Source of the DNA: Gelidibacter sp038243395
GTDB lineage: Bacteria > Bacteroidota > Bacteroidia > Flavobacteriales > Flavobacteriaceae
DNA length: 36,547 nt
NCBI GenBank assembly: GCA_038243395.1
Contig: JBBSRC010000037.1
Span: 1 to 36,547 of the forward strand
Direction: 5' to 3'
Shown here: positions 1 to 8,009 of the stretch, one piece after another
Layout: every line of letters begins with the position of its first letter
Numbering within the stretch: position 1 is the first letter of the stretch
The notes under the pieces: generated by a model
What the model was told of the DNA's origin: nothing
Databases searched by the model: none
What the model saw: the letters and a program-made list of their open reading frames with translations, nothing else
Made by a program: the position numbers and the translations under genes

Positions 1-500
1 AAACAGATCCAGATTCAATTGGCTAGGTAATTAACATGCCGTCCCTCTGGGACTCTGTATATTCTATCTGTGTGAATGCTATTAATATTTCGCCCCTCTA
101 GAGCTGTAATGTTTAAACTATGTTTCATGCCACTTTCCAGAAACTTGTGAGTCGCTTATCCGAGCAAGTCGTAGGATTTCTACATCATAAACAGATCCCA
201 ATTAAACAATTGCCTAGGTAATTAATATGTCGTCCCTCTGGGACTCTGTATATTCTATCTGTGTGAATGCTATTAATATTTCGCCCCTCTGGGGCAGTAA
301 AGGTTTAAACTGGGTTTCTGTTCGTTTTCACATAACTTGTGCGAATCGTTTATATATAACCAATCGAATGATTTCAAAAACCCAATCAGAATTCAAATTA
401 ACAATGGCCTATGTAATTTAACATGCCGTCCCTTTGGGACTTAATCTAATTTATTTATGCTATTATTATTTTGCCCTTCTGAAATATTTTAGCTTGAAGA
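1..500. repeat. Tandem repeat (about 190 bp unit, 3 copies) with paired REP-like palindromes
   Basis: Three head-to-tail copies start near 1, 189 and 378. Each carries a first palindrome (GTCCCTCTGGGAC at 41-53 and 232-244; GTCCCTTTGGGAC at 428-440) and, about 50 bp later, a second one (GCCCCTCTGGGGC at 283-295; imperfect at 92-104; decayed near 473). Copies 1 and 2 are identical for about 60 bases from 41 and 232, while the flanks have diverged. Copy 3 is the most degenerate. The left end is cut by the window edge, so the array may be longer. The short open frame through copies 2 and 3 has no protein-like character. The palindromes resemble REP-type elements mobilised by single-strand transposases, but no such transposase is in the window. 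Confidence 0.85.
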
Positions 501-610
501 TTTTTAAATAAACGGATTGTTATCTGCCTCCTAATTCAAAAGCAAATCATCAAAAGCACCCCATCTCACAATTTTTACCTTAAAGTTTCAGATTGCACAA
601 CGCGTGTTGC

Positions 611-618
611 TATCTTTG
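611..618 (+). promoter_or_regulatory. Bacteroidota -7 element (TATCTTTG) upstream of the TRIC-family gene
   Basis: The octamer matches the Bacteroidota -7 consensus TAnnTTTG and lies 26 bp before the ATG at 645. The nearest TTG that could serve as the -33 element is at 593-595, which leaves 15 bp, shorter than the usual 17-23. The -7 match is good but the promoter as a whole is only probable. Confidence 0.5.
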
Positions 619-644
619 CCCACTGAATCTTTTTCCTAAAAACT

Positions 645-1262
645 ATGTTTATACAGACCCTTGACATTTTGGGGACTATTGCTTTTGCAATTTCGGGTGT
701 ATCGGTTGCAATGAACAAAAGAATGGATGCTTTCGGCGTTCTGATTATTGCTTTTGTGACCGCAGTTGGTGGTGGAACACTACGTGACGTGCTAATTGGG
801 CTAACGCCGGTAACTTGGATGACCAACATGACTTACGTTTATGTGATATTCGCAGCCACGGTTTTTACAGTTGTTTTCAAACAAAAAATAAATTATTTAC
901 GGACTTCCTTGTTGCTTTTTGATACCATTGGTATTGGTCTTTACACTGTCGTAGGTATCGAAAAAGGAATAGCAGCTGGCTTACACCCCATAATTTGTAT
1001 CTCCTTGGGCACGATGACCGCTTGTTTTGGTGGTGTGATCAGAGATATGTTATGTAATGAAATTCCCGTGATTTTTAGAAAGGAAATTTATGCAACAGCA
1101 TGTATTTTGGGGGGCATAACCTATTTTATTTTAGACCGATTTCCCATAGATGATAATATCATTTTTATGATTGCTGGGGCTATTGTGATGGCGGTTAGAT
1201 TGATTGCAGTAAAATTCCAGGTTAGTTTGCCAAGTTTATATAGAAGGGAAGATCGTGTTTAG
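645..1262 (+). CDS. TRIC/UPF0126-family membrane channel or transporter (YadS/YicG-like)
   Basis: The 205-residue protein is almost entirely hydrophobic and consists of two repeated halves, residues about 5-80 and 90-170. Each half contains the family's glycine-rich motif followed by Arg-Asp: AVGGGTLRD in the first and CFGGVIRD in the second. This is the bacterial TRIC (trimeric intracellular cation channel) fold, with about seven membrane helices in the inner membrane. Some bacterial members have been linked to K+ conductance and some to glycine uptake; the sequence does not decide between them. Length fits the family. It is a single-gene unit downstream of the repeat array, with a -7-like element at 611-618. 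Family call is secure; substrate is not. Confidence 0.9.
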   Translation: MFIQTLDILGTIAFAISGVSVAMNKRMDAFGVLIIAFVTAVGGGTLRDVLIGLTPVTWMTNMTYVYVIFAATVFTVVFKQKINYLRTSLLLFDTIGIGLYTVVGIEKGIAAGLHPIICISLGTMTACFGGVIRDMLCNEIPVIFRKEIYATACILGGITYFILDRFPIDDNIIFMIAGAIVMAVRLIAVKFQVSLPSLYRREDRV

Positions 1263-1490
1263 GAGAAATCCAAGACTTCAGTTGAATTGAATTATCCCGA
1301 TTAATACTCAATAAATTCTTGTTATCAATTTCAGTTCGTTTATCTCACAAATTTGTATTAAGACGGAATATGTGTTTGTACTAATTTGTTAAATTAGTGT
1401 CTAAGAAAACGCTGCAGTTAGTTCGATTAAGTTCAGGCAATGTCTCCGAATAATTTTATAGAAAATTCGTTTGGGTATTTAACATAAAAA

Positions 1491-1520
1491 AAAGCCACGT
1501 TTCAAAAAAAACGTGGCTTT
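1491..1520 (-). terminator. Rho-independent terminator of the M3 peptidase gene
   Basis: AAAGCCACGTTT and AAACGTGGCTTT form a near-perfect 12-bp stem around a short A-rich loop. On the minus strand the stem is followed by a T run, and it lies 24 bp past the stop codon of the M3 peptidase gene. A run of A/T on the other side means it may also stop weak read-through from the plus-strand TRIC gene. Confidence 0.85.
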
Positions 1521-1543
1521 CAATTTTATAAGAAAAACTATAT

Positions 1544-3700
1544 CTAACTTTTCGGAACTGGGAAACCTCGATCTCTCATCAGTGCCTCAATTTTTGCGTC
1601 ACGACCTCTAAATAGTCGGTAAGCTTCTGCTGGATCCATGGAGTTTCTTGGCGCAAATAAGTATTTCACTAATTTGTCAGCCATTTCTTTATCGTAGAAT
1701 CCGCCTGGTGCATCCTTAAACGCTTCCGATGCATCTGCGGTCAATACATCTGCCCACATATAGCCGTAATAAGCTGTAGCATATCCTTCTCCTGAAAAAA
1801 CGTGACCAAATTGTGGCGTTCTATGACGCATAACCAATTCTTTTGGCATGTTCATTTCTTTTAAAGTTTCACGCTCAAATTTGTCGATATCAATATTTTC
1901 TGGATCCGCCAAATGTAATTTCATATCCATCAATGCTGAAGCTAAAAATTCGGTAGTTCCAAAACCTTGGTTAAATGTGGATGCCTTTTTGATTTTAGCC
2001 ACCAATGCTTCTGGAATGGGTTCGCCAGTTTTGTAATGTACCAAAAACTGATTAATCACTTCGTCTGTAGATAACCAACGTTCCAATAACTGTGATTGGA
2101 ATTCTGTGTAATCCCTCACACCACCATTTAGCGTTGGGTATTTAACATTAGATGAAAAGAAATGTAATGCGTGTCCAAATTCATGGAAAAAAGTAGTGGC
2201 ATCATCCCAAGATACTAAAACAGGCTCGCCCGGAGCAGGTTTTACGAAATTGGAGTTATTGGATGCTAGGACTGTTTTGTCGCCATCAAAAGTAGTGTGG
2301 CTTCTGTAAGTGGTTGCCCATGCTCCAGAACGTTTGCCTTGACGTGCAAATGGATCTAAATACCACAAACCAATATGTTCGCCAGAATCTTTATCTGTCA
2401 CATCCCAGACTTTCACATCTTCATGGAAAACAGGTACAGATCCTTCTGGAACTGGGGTAAACTCGTAATTGAATAAACGTCTTGCGGTGTAAAATAAGGC
2501 TTGGGTTAATTTATCAAGCTGCAAGTACTGCTTCACTTCTTCGCTATCCAAATCATATTTGTCTTTACGAACTTTTTCAGCGTAGTATCTGTAGTCCCAT
2601 GGTTCAATAGTGATTTTGTCGCCATTAGTATTCGCTACCGCTTGCATGTCGGCTACTTCTTCCTTAACTCTTGCAATGGCAGCTGGCCAAACAGCCATCA
2701 TCAAGTCCATCGCATTCTCAGGATTTTTTGCCATGCGGTCTTGTAAGCGCCACTCCGCATAATTGTCGTACCCCATCAATCCGACGCGTTCCTTACGAAG
2801 TCTTAAGATTTCAGCAATTAACTCCTTATTATCAAATTCGTCGTCATTGTCTCCGCGAGAATAGTAATTGCTCCATACTTGCTTGCGTAATGCGCGTTCG
2901 GTAGAGTACGTCAAAAAAGGATCTATCGAGGAACGTGTGTTGGTTATGGCATATTTTCCCTCTTGACCATTATCTGTTGCAATTTGCGCAGCTGATTTTA
3001 CAAACGATTCAGAAAGTCCGCCAATTTGGTCTTCATTCAAATACGTCACATAATTTTCTTCATCATGTAAAACGTTGTTTGAAAATTTCGTGTAAATCGA
3101 TGAAAGTTCTTTATTAATTGCGGCGAAACGCTTTTTTTTCTCTGCATCCAAGTTGGCACCATTCATTTCAAAGCTTTTGTAGGTCAAATCAACCACACGT
3201 TGTTGATCAGCTTCTAAAGGCGTTTCTTGAGACGCATCATAAACCGATTTAATTCTCTGGAAAAGTTTTTCGTTTTGCGAAATTTTAGAACTGTACTCCG
3301 ATAGTTTAGGCGCTAATTCCGTTTGTAAATCTCTAAATTCAGGAGAAGATACGTTACTGCTCATGATTCCGTAATATGTAAAAATGCGTTCTAGTTCTTT
3401 GCCAGAACGTTCCATGGCCGCAATAGTATTTTCAAAAGTTGGCGCTTCTGGATTATTAGCGATTTTTTCAATATCTGCCAACCCAAGTTCCATGCCTTTT
3501 TCCATGGCTCCCTTGACATCCTCGACTTTCATTTTGTCAAATGCAGGAACGCCATCATAAGGACCTGTCCATTCTTGAAGTAGGGCATTGTCATTTTTAG
3601 CCATAGTGTCTTCTTTTTTTTCTTCATTCTTACAGCTCGAAAAAGCAATAAGCGCACATAAACTCAAGGTTTTAATGTGTTTTAAGTTGTGTTTTGTCAT
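1544..3700 (-). CDS. M3 family zinc metallopeptidase (peptidyl-dipeptidase Dcp-like), lipoprotein
   Basis: The 718-residue protein has the thimet-oligopeptidase/Dcp architecture: a long helical N-terminal half and a catalytic half with HEFGH at residues 506-510 (Zn ligands and catalytic Glu), followed by FSSNVKYPTLNGGVRDYTEFQSQ, where the downstream Glu supplies the third ligand. Length is right for Dcp. The N-terminus is a lipoprotein signal with lipobox FSSC (Cys23), so this copy should be membrane-anchored in the periplasm or outer membrane and trim dipeptides from short peptides; cytoplasmic relatives lack such a signal. The cyclophilin lipoprotein gene lies 62 bp upstream in the same direction. 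TATCTTGG (minus strand, 3729-3736), a near match to the -7 consensus, suggests its own promoter. Confidence 0.93.
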   Translation of the reverse strand: MTKHNLKHIKTLSLCALIAFSSCKNEEKKEDTMAKNDNALLQEWTGPYDGVPAFDKMKVEDVKGAMEKGMELGLADIEKIANNPEAPTFENTIAAMERSGKELERIFTYYGIMSSNVSSPEFRDLQTELAPKLSEYSSKISQNEKLFQRIKSVYDASQETPLEADQQRVVDLTYKSFEMNGANLDAEKKKRFAAINKELSSIYTKFSNNVLHDEENYVTYLNEDQIGGLSESFVKSAAQIATDNGQEGKYAITNTRSSIDPFLTYSTERALRKQVWSNYYSRGDNDDEFDNKELIAEILRLRKERVGLMGYDNYAEWRLQDRMAKNPENAMDLMMAVWPAAIARVKEEVADMQAVANTNGDKITIEPWDYRYYAEKVRKDKYDLDSEEVKQYLQLDKLTQALFYTARRLFNYEFTPVPEGSVPVFHEDVKVWDVTDKDSGEHIGLWYLDPFARQGKRSGAWATTYRSHTTFDGDKTVLASNNSNFVKPAPGEPVLVSWDDATTFFHEFGHALHFFSSNVKYPTLNGGVRDYTEFQSQLLERWLSTDEVINQFLVHYKTGEPIPEALVAKIKKASTFNQGFGTTEFLASALMDMKLHLADPENIDIDKFERETLKEMNMPKELVMRHRTPQFGHVFSGEGYATAYYGYMWADVLTADASEAFKDAPGGFYDKEMADKLVKYLFAPRNSMDPAEAYRLFRGRDAKIEALMRDRGFPVPKS

Positions 3701-3762
3701 TTATTTTAGTGTTGATTTTTAAAGAGTTCCAAGATATTCATTTAAAGACTCAATTTTCTTAA

Positions 3763-4470
3763 TTAATTTATAATTTCTACTTTCCGGATATAGACGTTTT
3801 TTAATGGCCACTCACCATCATCGGTTGGTTGAGCAGCGATTTTATCTACGACCTCCATGCCACTAATCACTTTTCCAAATACGGTGTAATCGCCATCCAG
3901 ATGATGGGCGCCATCTTGTTTCTGGACGATAAAAAACTCATAAGGAGAAGCCAATTTATAGGCGTTCTCAATCTCGCTGCTGGGCATGCTGATCACACCT
4001 CTGTCATGCAAAAAACCGCGTTTTGTGTCTGGCGGGAGTAAATATTTTCCAATTTTTTGTCGTCTTTCGGCAATGGACATGTCATCACTATTACCACCTT
4101 GAATAACGAAGTTGTTAACGATCCTGTAAAATTGGGTGTTGTCAAAATACCCTTGTTTGATTAAGAAAATGAAATTGGCACGGTGAAACATCGTTTCGTT
4201 AAACAGCTGAATGTCGATCTTCCCAAAATCGGTAGTGATGCGTATTTTGTTTTCCTTGTTTTCTTTTTCGTACTCCAAAAAGAAATCCATTGCATTTTTA
4301 TCGGTAAGCTTTGAGGATTTACGTTGTTTCGTCGGTGTTGCATCTTTCTTGACCTGGATTTTTTCCGTAGTCAAGGAATCAGTGTTAGAATTATTTCTTT
4401 TTTGTTGAGATTGTTTATCTTCACAGTTAAGAAGTATAAAAAACACGCTAATGATCATTAAAATTCTCAT
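3763..4470 (-). CDS. Cyclophilin-type peptidyl-prolyl cis-trans isomerase, lipoprotein
   Basis: The 235-residue protein begins with a short lipoprotein signal (LLNC, Cys16). A charged low-complexity linker rich in Lys, Ser, Thr and Asn runs to about residue 75, then a cyclophilin domain of about 155 residues follows. Recognisable blocks are HRANFIFLIKQGYFDNTQFYR (split here as HRANFIFL and GYFDNTQFYR), FVIQGG, and the C-terminal DYTVFGKVISGMEVVDKI. It probably accelerates proline isomerisation during folding of envelope proteins. The start codon is only 6 bp from the divergent NUDIX gene, so its promoter must lie inside that gene; TATTTTTG on the minus strand at 4508-4515 is a candidate -7. 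The N-terminal signal supports this start. Confidence 0.93.
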   Translation of the reverse strand: MRILMIISVFFILLNCEDKQSQQKRNNSNTDSLTTEKIQVKKDATPTKQRKSSKLTDKNAMDFFLEYEKENKENKIRITTDFGKIDIQLFNETMFHRANFIFLIKQGYFDNTQFYRIVNNFVIQGGNSDDMSIAERRQKIGKYLLPPDTKRGFLHDRGVISMPSSEIENAYKLASPYEFFIVQKQDGAHHLDGDYTVFGKVISGMEVVDKIAAQPTDDGEWPLKNVYIRKVEIIN

Positions 4471-4476
4471 ATGTAA

Positions 4477-5118
4477 ATGAATTTTGATACATTTTTAAAA
4501 TCGATCTCAAAAATAGAACATATTACACTTCCAGGGCACGCTTCGCAAGTTAAAATGTCGCCTTCTTATCGTCTCCAACTGATTGAGAAACAAGGTAAAC
4601 TTATCAAAGATGCTCGAAAAGCAGGCGTGATGGCTTTATTTTACCCTGATAGAGAGCACTGTACAAAATTGATCTTGATTTTGAGGAAAACGTATAGTGG
4701 GGTGCATTCTGCGCAGGTTGGTTTTCCTGGAGGCAAGCTTGAAATAGAGGATCCATCATTAGAATATGCTGCGCTCAGAGAAACCTTTGAGGAAGTTGGT
4801 GTTCCCATTGAAACTATGATCGTCCTAAAGGCCATGACTTCCGTATATATTCCACCAAGTAATTTTATGGTATATCCTTTTCTAGGAATTACCCATATAA
4901 CACCTCAGTTTTTGAAGCAAGATGATGAAGTGGAGGATTTGATTGAAGTGACGCTTGACGATTTTCTCAACGAGGCCAACGTTAGTTCGCAAATGCTCAT
5001 GACCTCGTTGGAAAAAGAGGTGGAGGTACCGGTTTTTAAGTTAAACGGACATACCGTTTGGGGCGCAACTGCCATGATGCTCAGTGAAATAAAAGACTTG
5101 TTAAAAAAAGTGATCTAA
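4477..5118 (+). CDS. NUDIX hydrolase, CoA pyrophosphatase type (NudL-like)
   Basis: The 213-residue protein carries the pattern typical of CoA pyrophosphatases: GVHSAQVGFPGGK (FPGG at 83-86) followed by the NUDIX helix ending RETFEEVG at 101-108, with the family's two-residue insertion between the glycine and the REx2EE block. The expected reaction is hydrolysis of CoA to 4'-phosphopantetheine and 3',5'-ADP, in the cytoplasm. Divalent metal would be bound by the Glu cluster. The ATG is six bases from the divergent cyclophilin ATG, so any promoter and leader lie within that gene. The N-terminal MNFDTFLKSISKIE stretch looks like genuine protein, so I keep this start. Substrate assignment is by family motif only. 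Confidence 0.9.
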   Translation: MNFDTFLKSISKIEHITLPGHASQVKMSPSYRLQLIEKQGKLIKDARKAGVMALFYPDREHCTKLILILRKTYSGVHSAQVGFPGGKLEIEDPSLEYAALRETFEEVGVPIETMIVLKAMTSVYIPPSNFMVYPFLGITHITPQFLKQDDEVEDLIEVTLDDFLNEANVSSQMLMTSLEKEVEVPVFKLNGHTVWGATAMMLSEIKDLLKKVI

Positions 5119-5132
5119 GTTACGGATTTTAC

Positions 5133-5140
5133 TAAATTTG
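5133..5140 (+). promoter_or_regulatory. Possible -7 element (TAAATTTG) for the first acyltransferase gene
   Basis: This is a TAnnTTTG match 14 bp past the NUDIX stop codon and 64 bp before the acyltransferase ATG. No TTG occurs at 17-23 bp upstream, so the call is weak. If it is used, the hairpin at 5155-5175 would lie in the mRNA leader. Confidence 0.35.
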
Positions 5141-5154
5141 TTTTCTAAGGTAAG

Positions 5155-5175
5155 TTGAGATGGCAAACATCTCAA
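5155..5175 (+). promoter_or_regulatory. Leader hairpin upstream of the first acyltransferase gene
   Basis: TTGAGATG and CATCTCAA form a perfect 8-bp stem with a 5-nt loop (GCAAA). There is no T run after it, so it is not a standard terminator. It ends 29 bp before the acyltransferase start codon and could affect translation or act as an operator. Function unknown. Confidence 0.45.
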
Positions 5176-5204
5176 ATAGCATATCATAATCGTAAATAAA
5201 AATA

Positions 5205-6014
5205 ATGGGATTATTTAAAAGAAACCCTTTTGGTCATATTCTTCTTGTAAAGAAATGGATTATACGTATCCTGGGCGCCGTGACCCACAGGCGTTTTAGA
5301 GGATTTAATGAACTTCAAATCGAGGGTTCTGAGATTATTAGAAATCTGCCCGAAACCAATGTGCTTTTCATTTCCAATCATCAAACTTATTTTGCAGATG
5401 TTGTCGCCATGTTTCATGTGTTCAACGCAAGTTTGAGTAATCGGGAGGACAATATTAAGAATATCGGTTATATATGGCAACCAAAAGTGAATGTGTACTA
5501 CGTTGCTGCTAAAGAAACCATGAAGGCGGGGTTATTGCCAAAAATATTCGCTTATGCCGGCTCTATCAGCATTGAGCGTACGTGGAGAGCAGAAGGCAAA
5601 GAAATTAATCGCCAGGTAAAGGTGAGCGATATCACAATGATCTCTAAAGCTCTGGATGATGGTTGGGTTATTACCTTTCCGCAAGGTACCACGACGCCTT
5701 TTAGGCCTATCAGAAAAGGAACGGCACATATTATTAAGCGCTACAAACCAGTGGTCGTTCCGGTTGTGATTGACGGTTTTAGACGTTCTTTCGATAAAAA
5801 GGGACTTCGGGTCAAAAAGAAAAATATTCTACAGTCTATGGAGATTAAAGCGCCATTGGTTATCGATTACGAAAATGAAACCATCGATCAGATTGTCGAG
5901 AAAATCGAATACGCGATTGAACAACACCCTTCCTTCCTAAAAGTCATTCCACAAGAGGAACTCAAGGCTCAAGAAGAGTTGAACAAGCTTAGGAGATATA
6001 AAGTGGAAGAGTAG
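5205..6014 (+). CDS. PlsC-like lysophospholipid acyltransferase
   Basis: The 269-residue protein has the glycerolipid acyltransferase blocks: NHQTYFAD at residues 58-65 (catalytic His59 and Asp65), a middle block around AAKETMKAGLLPKIFAYAGSI, where the arginine expected in the family is replaced by nearby residues, and FPQGT at 158-162, a variant of FPEGT. It probably transfers an acyl chain to lysophosphatidic acid or a related lysolipid at the inner membrane. The His-Asp spacing is HX5D, whereas the textbook motif is HX4D; the second acyltransferase in this window (17826-18875) has the same spacing. No clear membrane-spanning helix is visible; one amphipathic or hydrophobic segment precedes the first block. 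Gene stands alone between the NUDIX gene and the convergent sigma-factor operon. Confidence 0.85.
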   Translation: MGLFKRNPFGHILLVKKWIIRILGAVTHRRFRGFNELQIEGSEIIRNLPETNVLFISNHQTYFADVVAMFHVFNASLSNREDNIKNIGYIWQPKVNVYYVAAKETMKAGLLPKIFAYAGSISIERTWRAEGKEINRQVKVSDITMISKALDDGWVITFPQGTTTPFRPIRKGTAHIIKRYKPVVVPVVIDGFRRSFDKKGLRVKKKNILQSMEIKAPLVIDYENETIDQIVEKIEYAIEQHPSFLKVIPQEELKAQEELNKLRRYKVEE

Positions 6015-6032
6015 AAATCCTCTAAGTTTAGA

Positions 6033-6674
6033 TTACATTTCTAATTTTCTCAATTCCTTATAATTCCTATTCAGTTTTCTCAACAGAAACCCGTATATCA
6101 ACCAATAAAGAAACAGCATAATTCCTGCAAAAACAGTAAGTACTCCGGCAACAAGCAGGATAGTCTTGGCATAGAATATAAATGCTTCGCCATTGGCGGC
6201 AGCGGTCTTGGCTTTACTGATAAAGACCTGGTTCTGTCCAAATTCGATATAAGAAACAGCTACAGCGGTAACAACGATAAAAGCTAAGTTAAACAACACG
6301 TAGTTTTTTACCGTTCTGCGTGTTTTTAAAATGTTTTCCATCAATATCTTTGCGCTGTCCGTAACTGATATCTTTTTGAAATTTCTATAAAATAGAAACA
6401 GAAAATAAGCCAATATCATATAGTTTAACACAGTTAATGGTATGAGCAGGGAATCAGAGTCCATCCTATCAAAATTTTGAGCGTGTTTATTGTCTTTTAA
6501 TAGAAGGGAAAGACACGTCCATAGGGCAAACTCAAATAAGCTGATGATAAAGATCCATTTCACTATCGAAGATGATCGTTTAAGGATCATTTTATATATA
6601 TCGTTAGAAGAAACTTTAGGATACTGAGTGTCCTGCTGTTTCCAATGTTTTTTTAGTAATTCTAATTCATCCAT
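6033..6674 (-). CDS. Membrane protein co-transcribed with the ECF sigma factor (candidate anti-sigma factor)
   Basis: I do not recognise a named family. The 213-residue protein has a cytoplasmic-looking N-terminus of about 35 residues (MDELELLKKHWKQQD), then four hydrophobic segments near residues 38-58, 76-98, 122-142 and 168-195, and a basic C-terminus. The gene begins 4 bp after the sigma-factor stop codon, so the two are translationally close and surely co-transcribed. Position right after an ECF sigma gene and a short N-terminal cytoplasmic segment before the first membrane helix suggest a membrane-bound regulator of that sigma factor. The N-terminus lacks an HxxxCxxC zinc anti-sigma motif, so any anti-sigma role would not be of the ZAS type. 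Confidence 0.6.
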   Translation of the reverse strand: MDELELLKKHWKQQDTQYPKVSSNDIYKMILKRSSSIVKWIFIISLFEFALWTCLSLLLKDNKHAQNFDRMDSDSLLIPLTVLNYMILAYFLFLFYRNFKKISVTDSAKILMENILKTRRTVKNYVLFNLAFIVVTAVAVSYIEFGQNQVFISKAKTAAANGEAFIFYAKTILLVAGVLTVFAGIMLFLYWLIYGFLLRKLNRNYKELRKLEM

Positions 6675-6678
6675 ATAA

Positions 6679-7173
6679 TTACGGATTAAGTATTGTTCTT
6701 AATTTGTTTTTGATTCTATTCATTTTCACTCTGGCATTAACTTCACTAATTCCCAAGGTTTCACTTATTTCTCGATAATCTTTTTCTTCTAAATAAAGAA
6801 AGACGAGCGCTTTTTCGATATCATTCAATTGATATACGGCTTGGTAAAGAAGCTTCAATTGTTGTTCTTCAGTATCATCAAATTCTTCTGCTTTAATTTT
6901 AAACTGGAAGGTTTCCAATTCATAGGTATTGATTGTACGCTTTGATTTTCGATATAAGGTAATGGCAGTATTTAACGCCACACGATACATCCAAGTGCTA
7001 AATTTCGCGTCGCCTCGAAACTTCGGATATGCTTTCCAAAGCTGTATCGCGATCTCCTGAAACAAATCATTATGTGCGTCCCTATGGTTTGTATATAGTC
7101 TACAAACTTTGTGCACAATATTTTGATGCTCCTCAAGCAACGCGACAAAATTATGTTCTAATTCTTTGTCCAA
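6679..7173 (-). CDS. ECF-type RNA polymerase sigma factor
   Basis: The 164-residue protein has sigma-70 region 2 (DLFQEIAIQLWKAYPKFRGDAKFSTWMYRVALN, read here in two parts: DLFQEIAIQLW and FSTWMYRVALNTA) and region 4 with its helix-turn-helix (LEEKDYREISETLGISE followed by VNARVKMNRIKNKL). No region 3 is present, as expected for the ECF group. The start is TTG at 7173: no ATG occurs before the region-2 core, and the residues after the TTG already look like region 1.2/2. The membrane-protein gene follows by 4 bp. A TAnnTTTG element (minus strand, 7222-7229) and a palindrome (7188-7202) lie in the upstream region. Target genes cannot be read from this window. Confidence 0.92.
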   Translation of the reverse strand: MDKELEHNFVALLEEHQNIVHKVCRLYTNHRDAHNDLFQEIAIQLWKAYPKFRGDAKFSTWMYRVALNTAITLYRKSKRTINTYELETFQFKIKAEEFDDTEEQQLKLLYQAVYQLNDIEKALVFLYLEEKDYREISETLGISEVNARVKMNRIKNKLRTILNP

Positions 7174-7187
7174 ATCTGGTAGTTAGT

Positions 7188-7202
7188 TATACTGTTAGTA
7201 TA
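7188..7202 (-). promoter_or_regulatory. Palindrome in the sigma-factor leader
   Basis: TATACT-GTT-AGTATA is a perfect 6-bp inverted repeat with a 3-bp centre, between the -7-like element at 7222-7229 and the TTG start at 7173. It could be an operator or a small leader hairpin that limits sigma translation. Short and AT-rich, so chance is possible. Confidence 0.35.
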
Positions 7203-7221
7203 GAAATTGAAAGGATTGTTA

Positions 7222-7229
7222 CAAAAATA
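7222..7229 (-). promoter_or_regulatory. -7 element (TATTTTTG) for the sigma-factor operon
   Basis: On the minus strand this matches TAnnTTTG and sits 48 bp upstream of the TTG start codon. There is no TTG at the usual -33 distance, so the promoter may be weak or may need an activator. Confidence 0.4.
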
Positions 7230-7340
7230 AGAGGTTATTTTAAAAATATTATTTGTGATTTTACGGTTAAATAGATGGTTTGTATAAAACTTCTTAACGG
7301 GCTGGTATAAAGATCTTTAAAGGTTCACTATTGACAAAAG

Positions 7341-8009
7341 CTATCGGTGTTTTAAAAGCCCTTTAACAATTAGTAATTGGGCTGAGCCATAGGTAAGCAT
7401 GATGCTGATACCGGAAAATCTTAAAGGCATATAAAATTTATTCAAGGCCAAAATGCTGTCTGAAATCACGAATAATATAGCGCCTATAAATACGTAAGTA
7501 AAACTTTTTTGAGTCACTTTTTTCTCTCTCAGAAATGCAGAAATTACCATTAATAAAATGACGCCTATATAAAAAATTACGGGAATTAATAAATCCTCTA
7601 AGTTGTTTTTGAGCAGATAAAAAAGACCGAAGGCATAAATAGTTAAAATGAAAATGAGCCCAATAGGATTTGTTTTAGGATTTCTATCTCGGAAAAATAC
7701 CAAACAATAAAATACGTGAGCTAGGAAAAATGAAACCAATCCGAACATAAAATAATTTGGAGATTTGTTGACAAACATTAAAAAGACATCGCCCATTAAA
7801 GAAAAAATAAGTGCCAACAAAATTTGGAATTTCATTTTTAAAATCATGGTTTTGCTCTGGACAAAAAAATAGAAAATTAGGGATATTAGTAGCGAAGGTT
7901 TTGTAAAATAATGCCATTTGGATAAACTTTCAATGCTTCCGCAGATGAGCTCTACAAAAAGAAGAAACATGAATATAATGGTAAATTTTCGTTCAGTATT
8001 GGTCTGCAT
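7341..8009 (-). CDS. Lysoplasmalogenase (YhhN/TMEM86 family)
   Basis: The 222-residue protein is an integral membrane protein with about eight hydrophobic helices. The two family signature regions are present: FSLMGDVFLMF near residues 70-80 and GAILFVISDSILALNKF near 175-191, whose conserved Asp residues are thought to form the active site. Characterised YhhN and TMEM86 proteins hydrolyse the vinyl-ether bond of lysoplasmalogens, releasing a fatty aldehyde. The gene is monocistronic and divergent from the TonB receptor. TATCTTGG on the minus strand (8026-8033), one base off the -7 consensus, precedes it, as it also does before the M3 peptidase gene. Family confident, activity inferred. Confidence 0.88.
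   Translation of the reverse strand: MQTNTERKFTIIFMFLLFVELICGSIESLSKWHYFTKPSLLISLIFYFFVQSKTMILKMKFQILLALIFSLMGDVFLMFVNKSPNYFMFGLVSFFLAHVFYCLVFFRDRNPKTNPIGLIFILTIYAFGLFYLLKNNLEDLLIPVIFYIGVILLMVISAFLREKKVTQKSFTYVFIGAILFVISDSILALNKFYMPLRFSGISIMLTYGSAQLLIVKGLLKHR

Noticed and set aside
227..421. 64-codon open frame inside the tandem repeat at the left edge
   Set aside because: It runs through palindromes and repeat boundaries and is not kept open in copy 1, so it is not coding.
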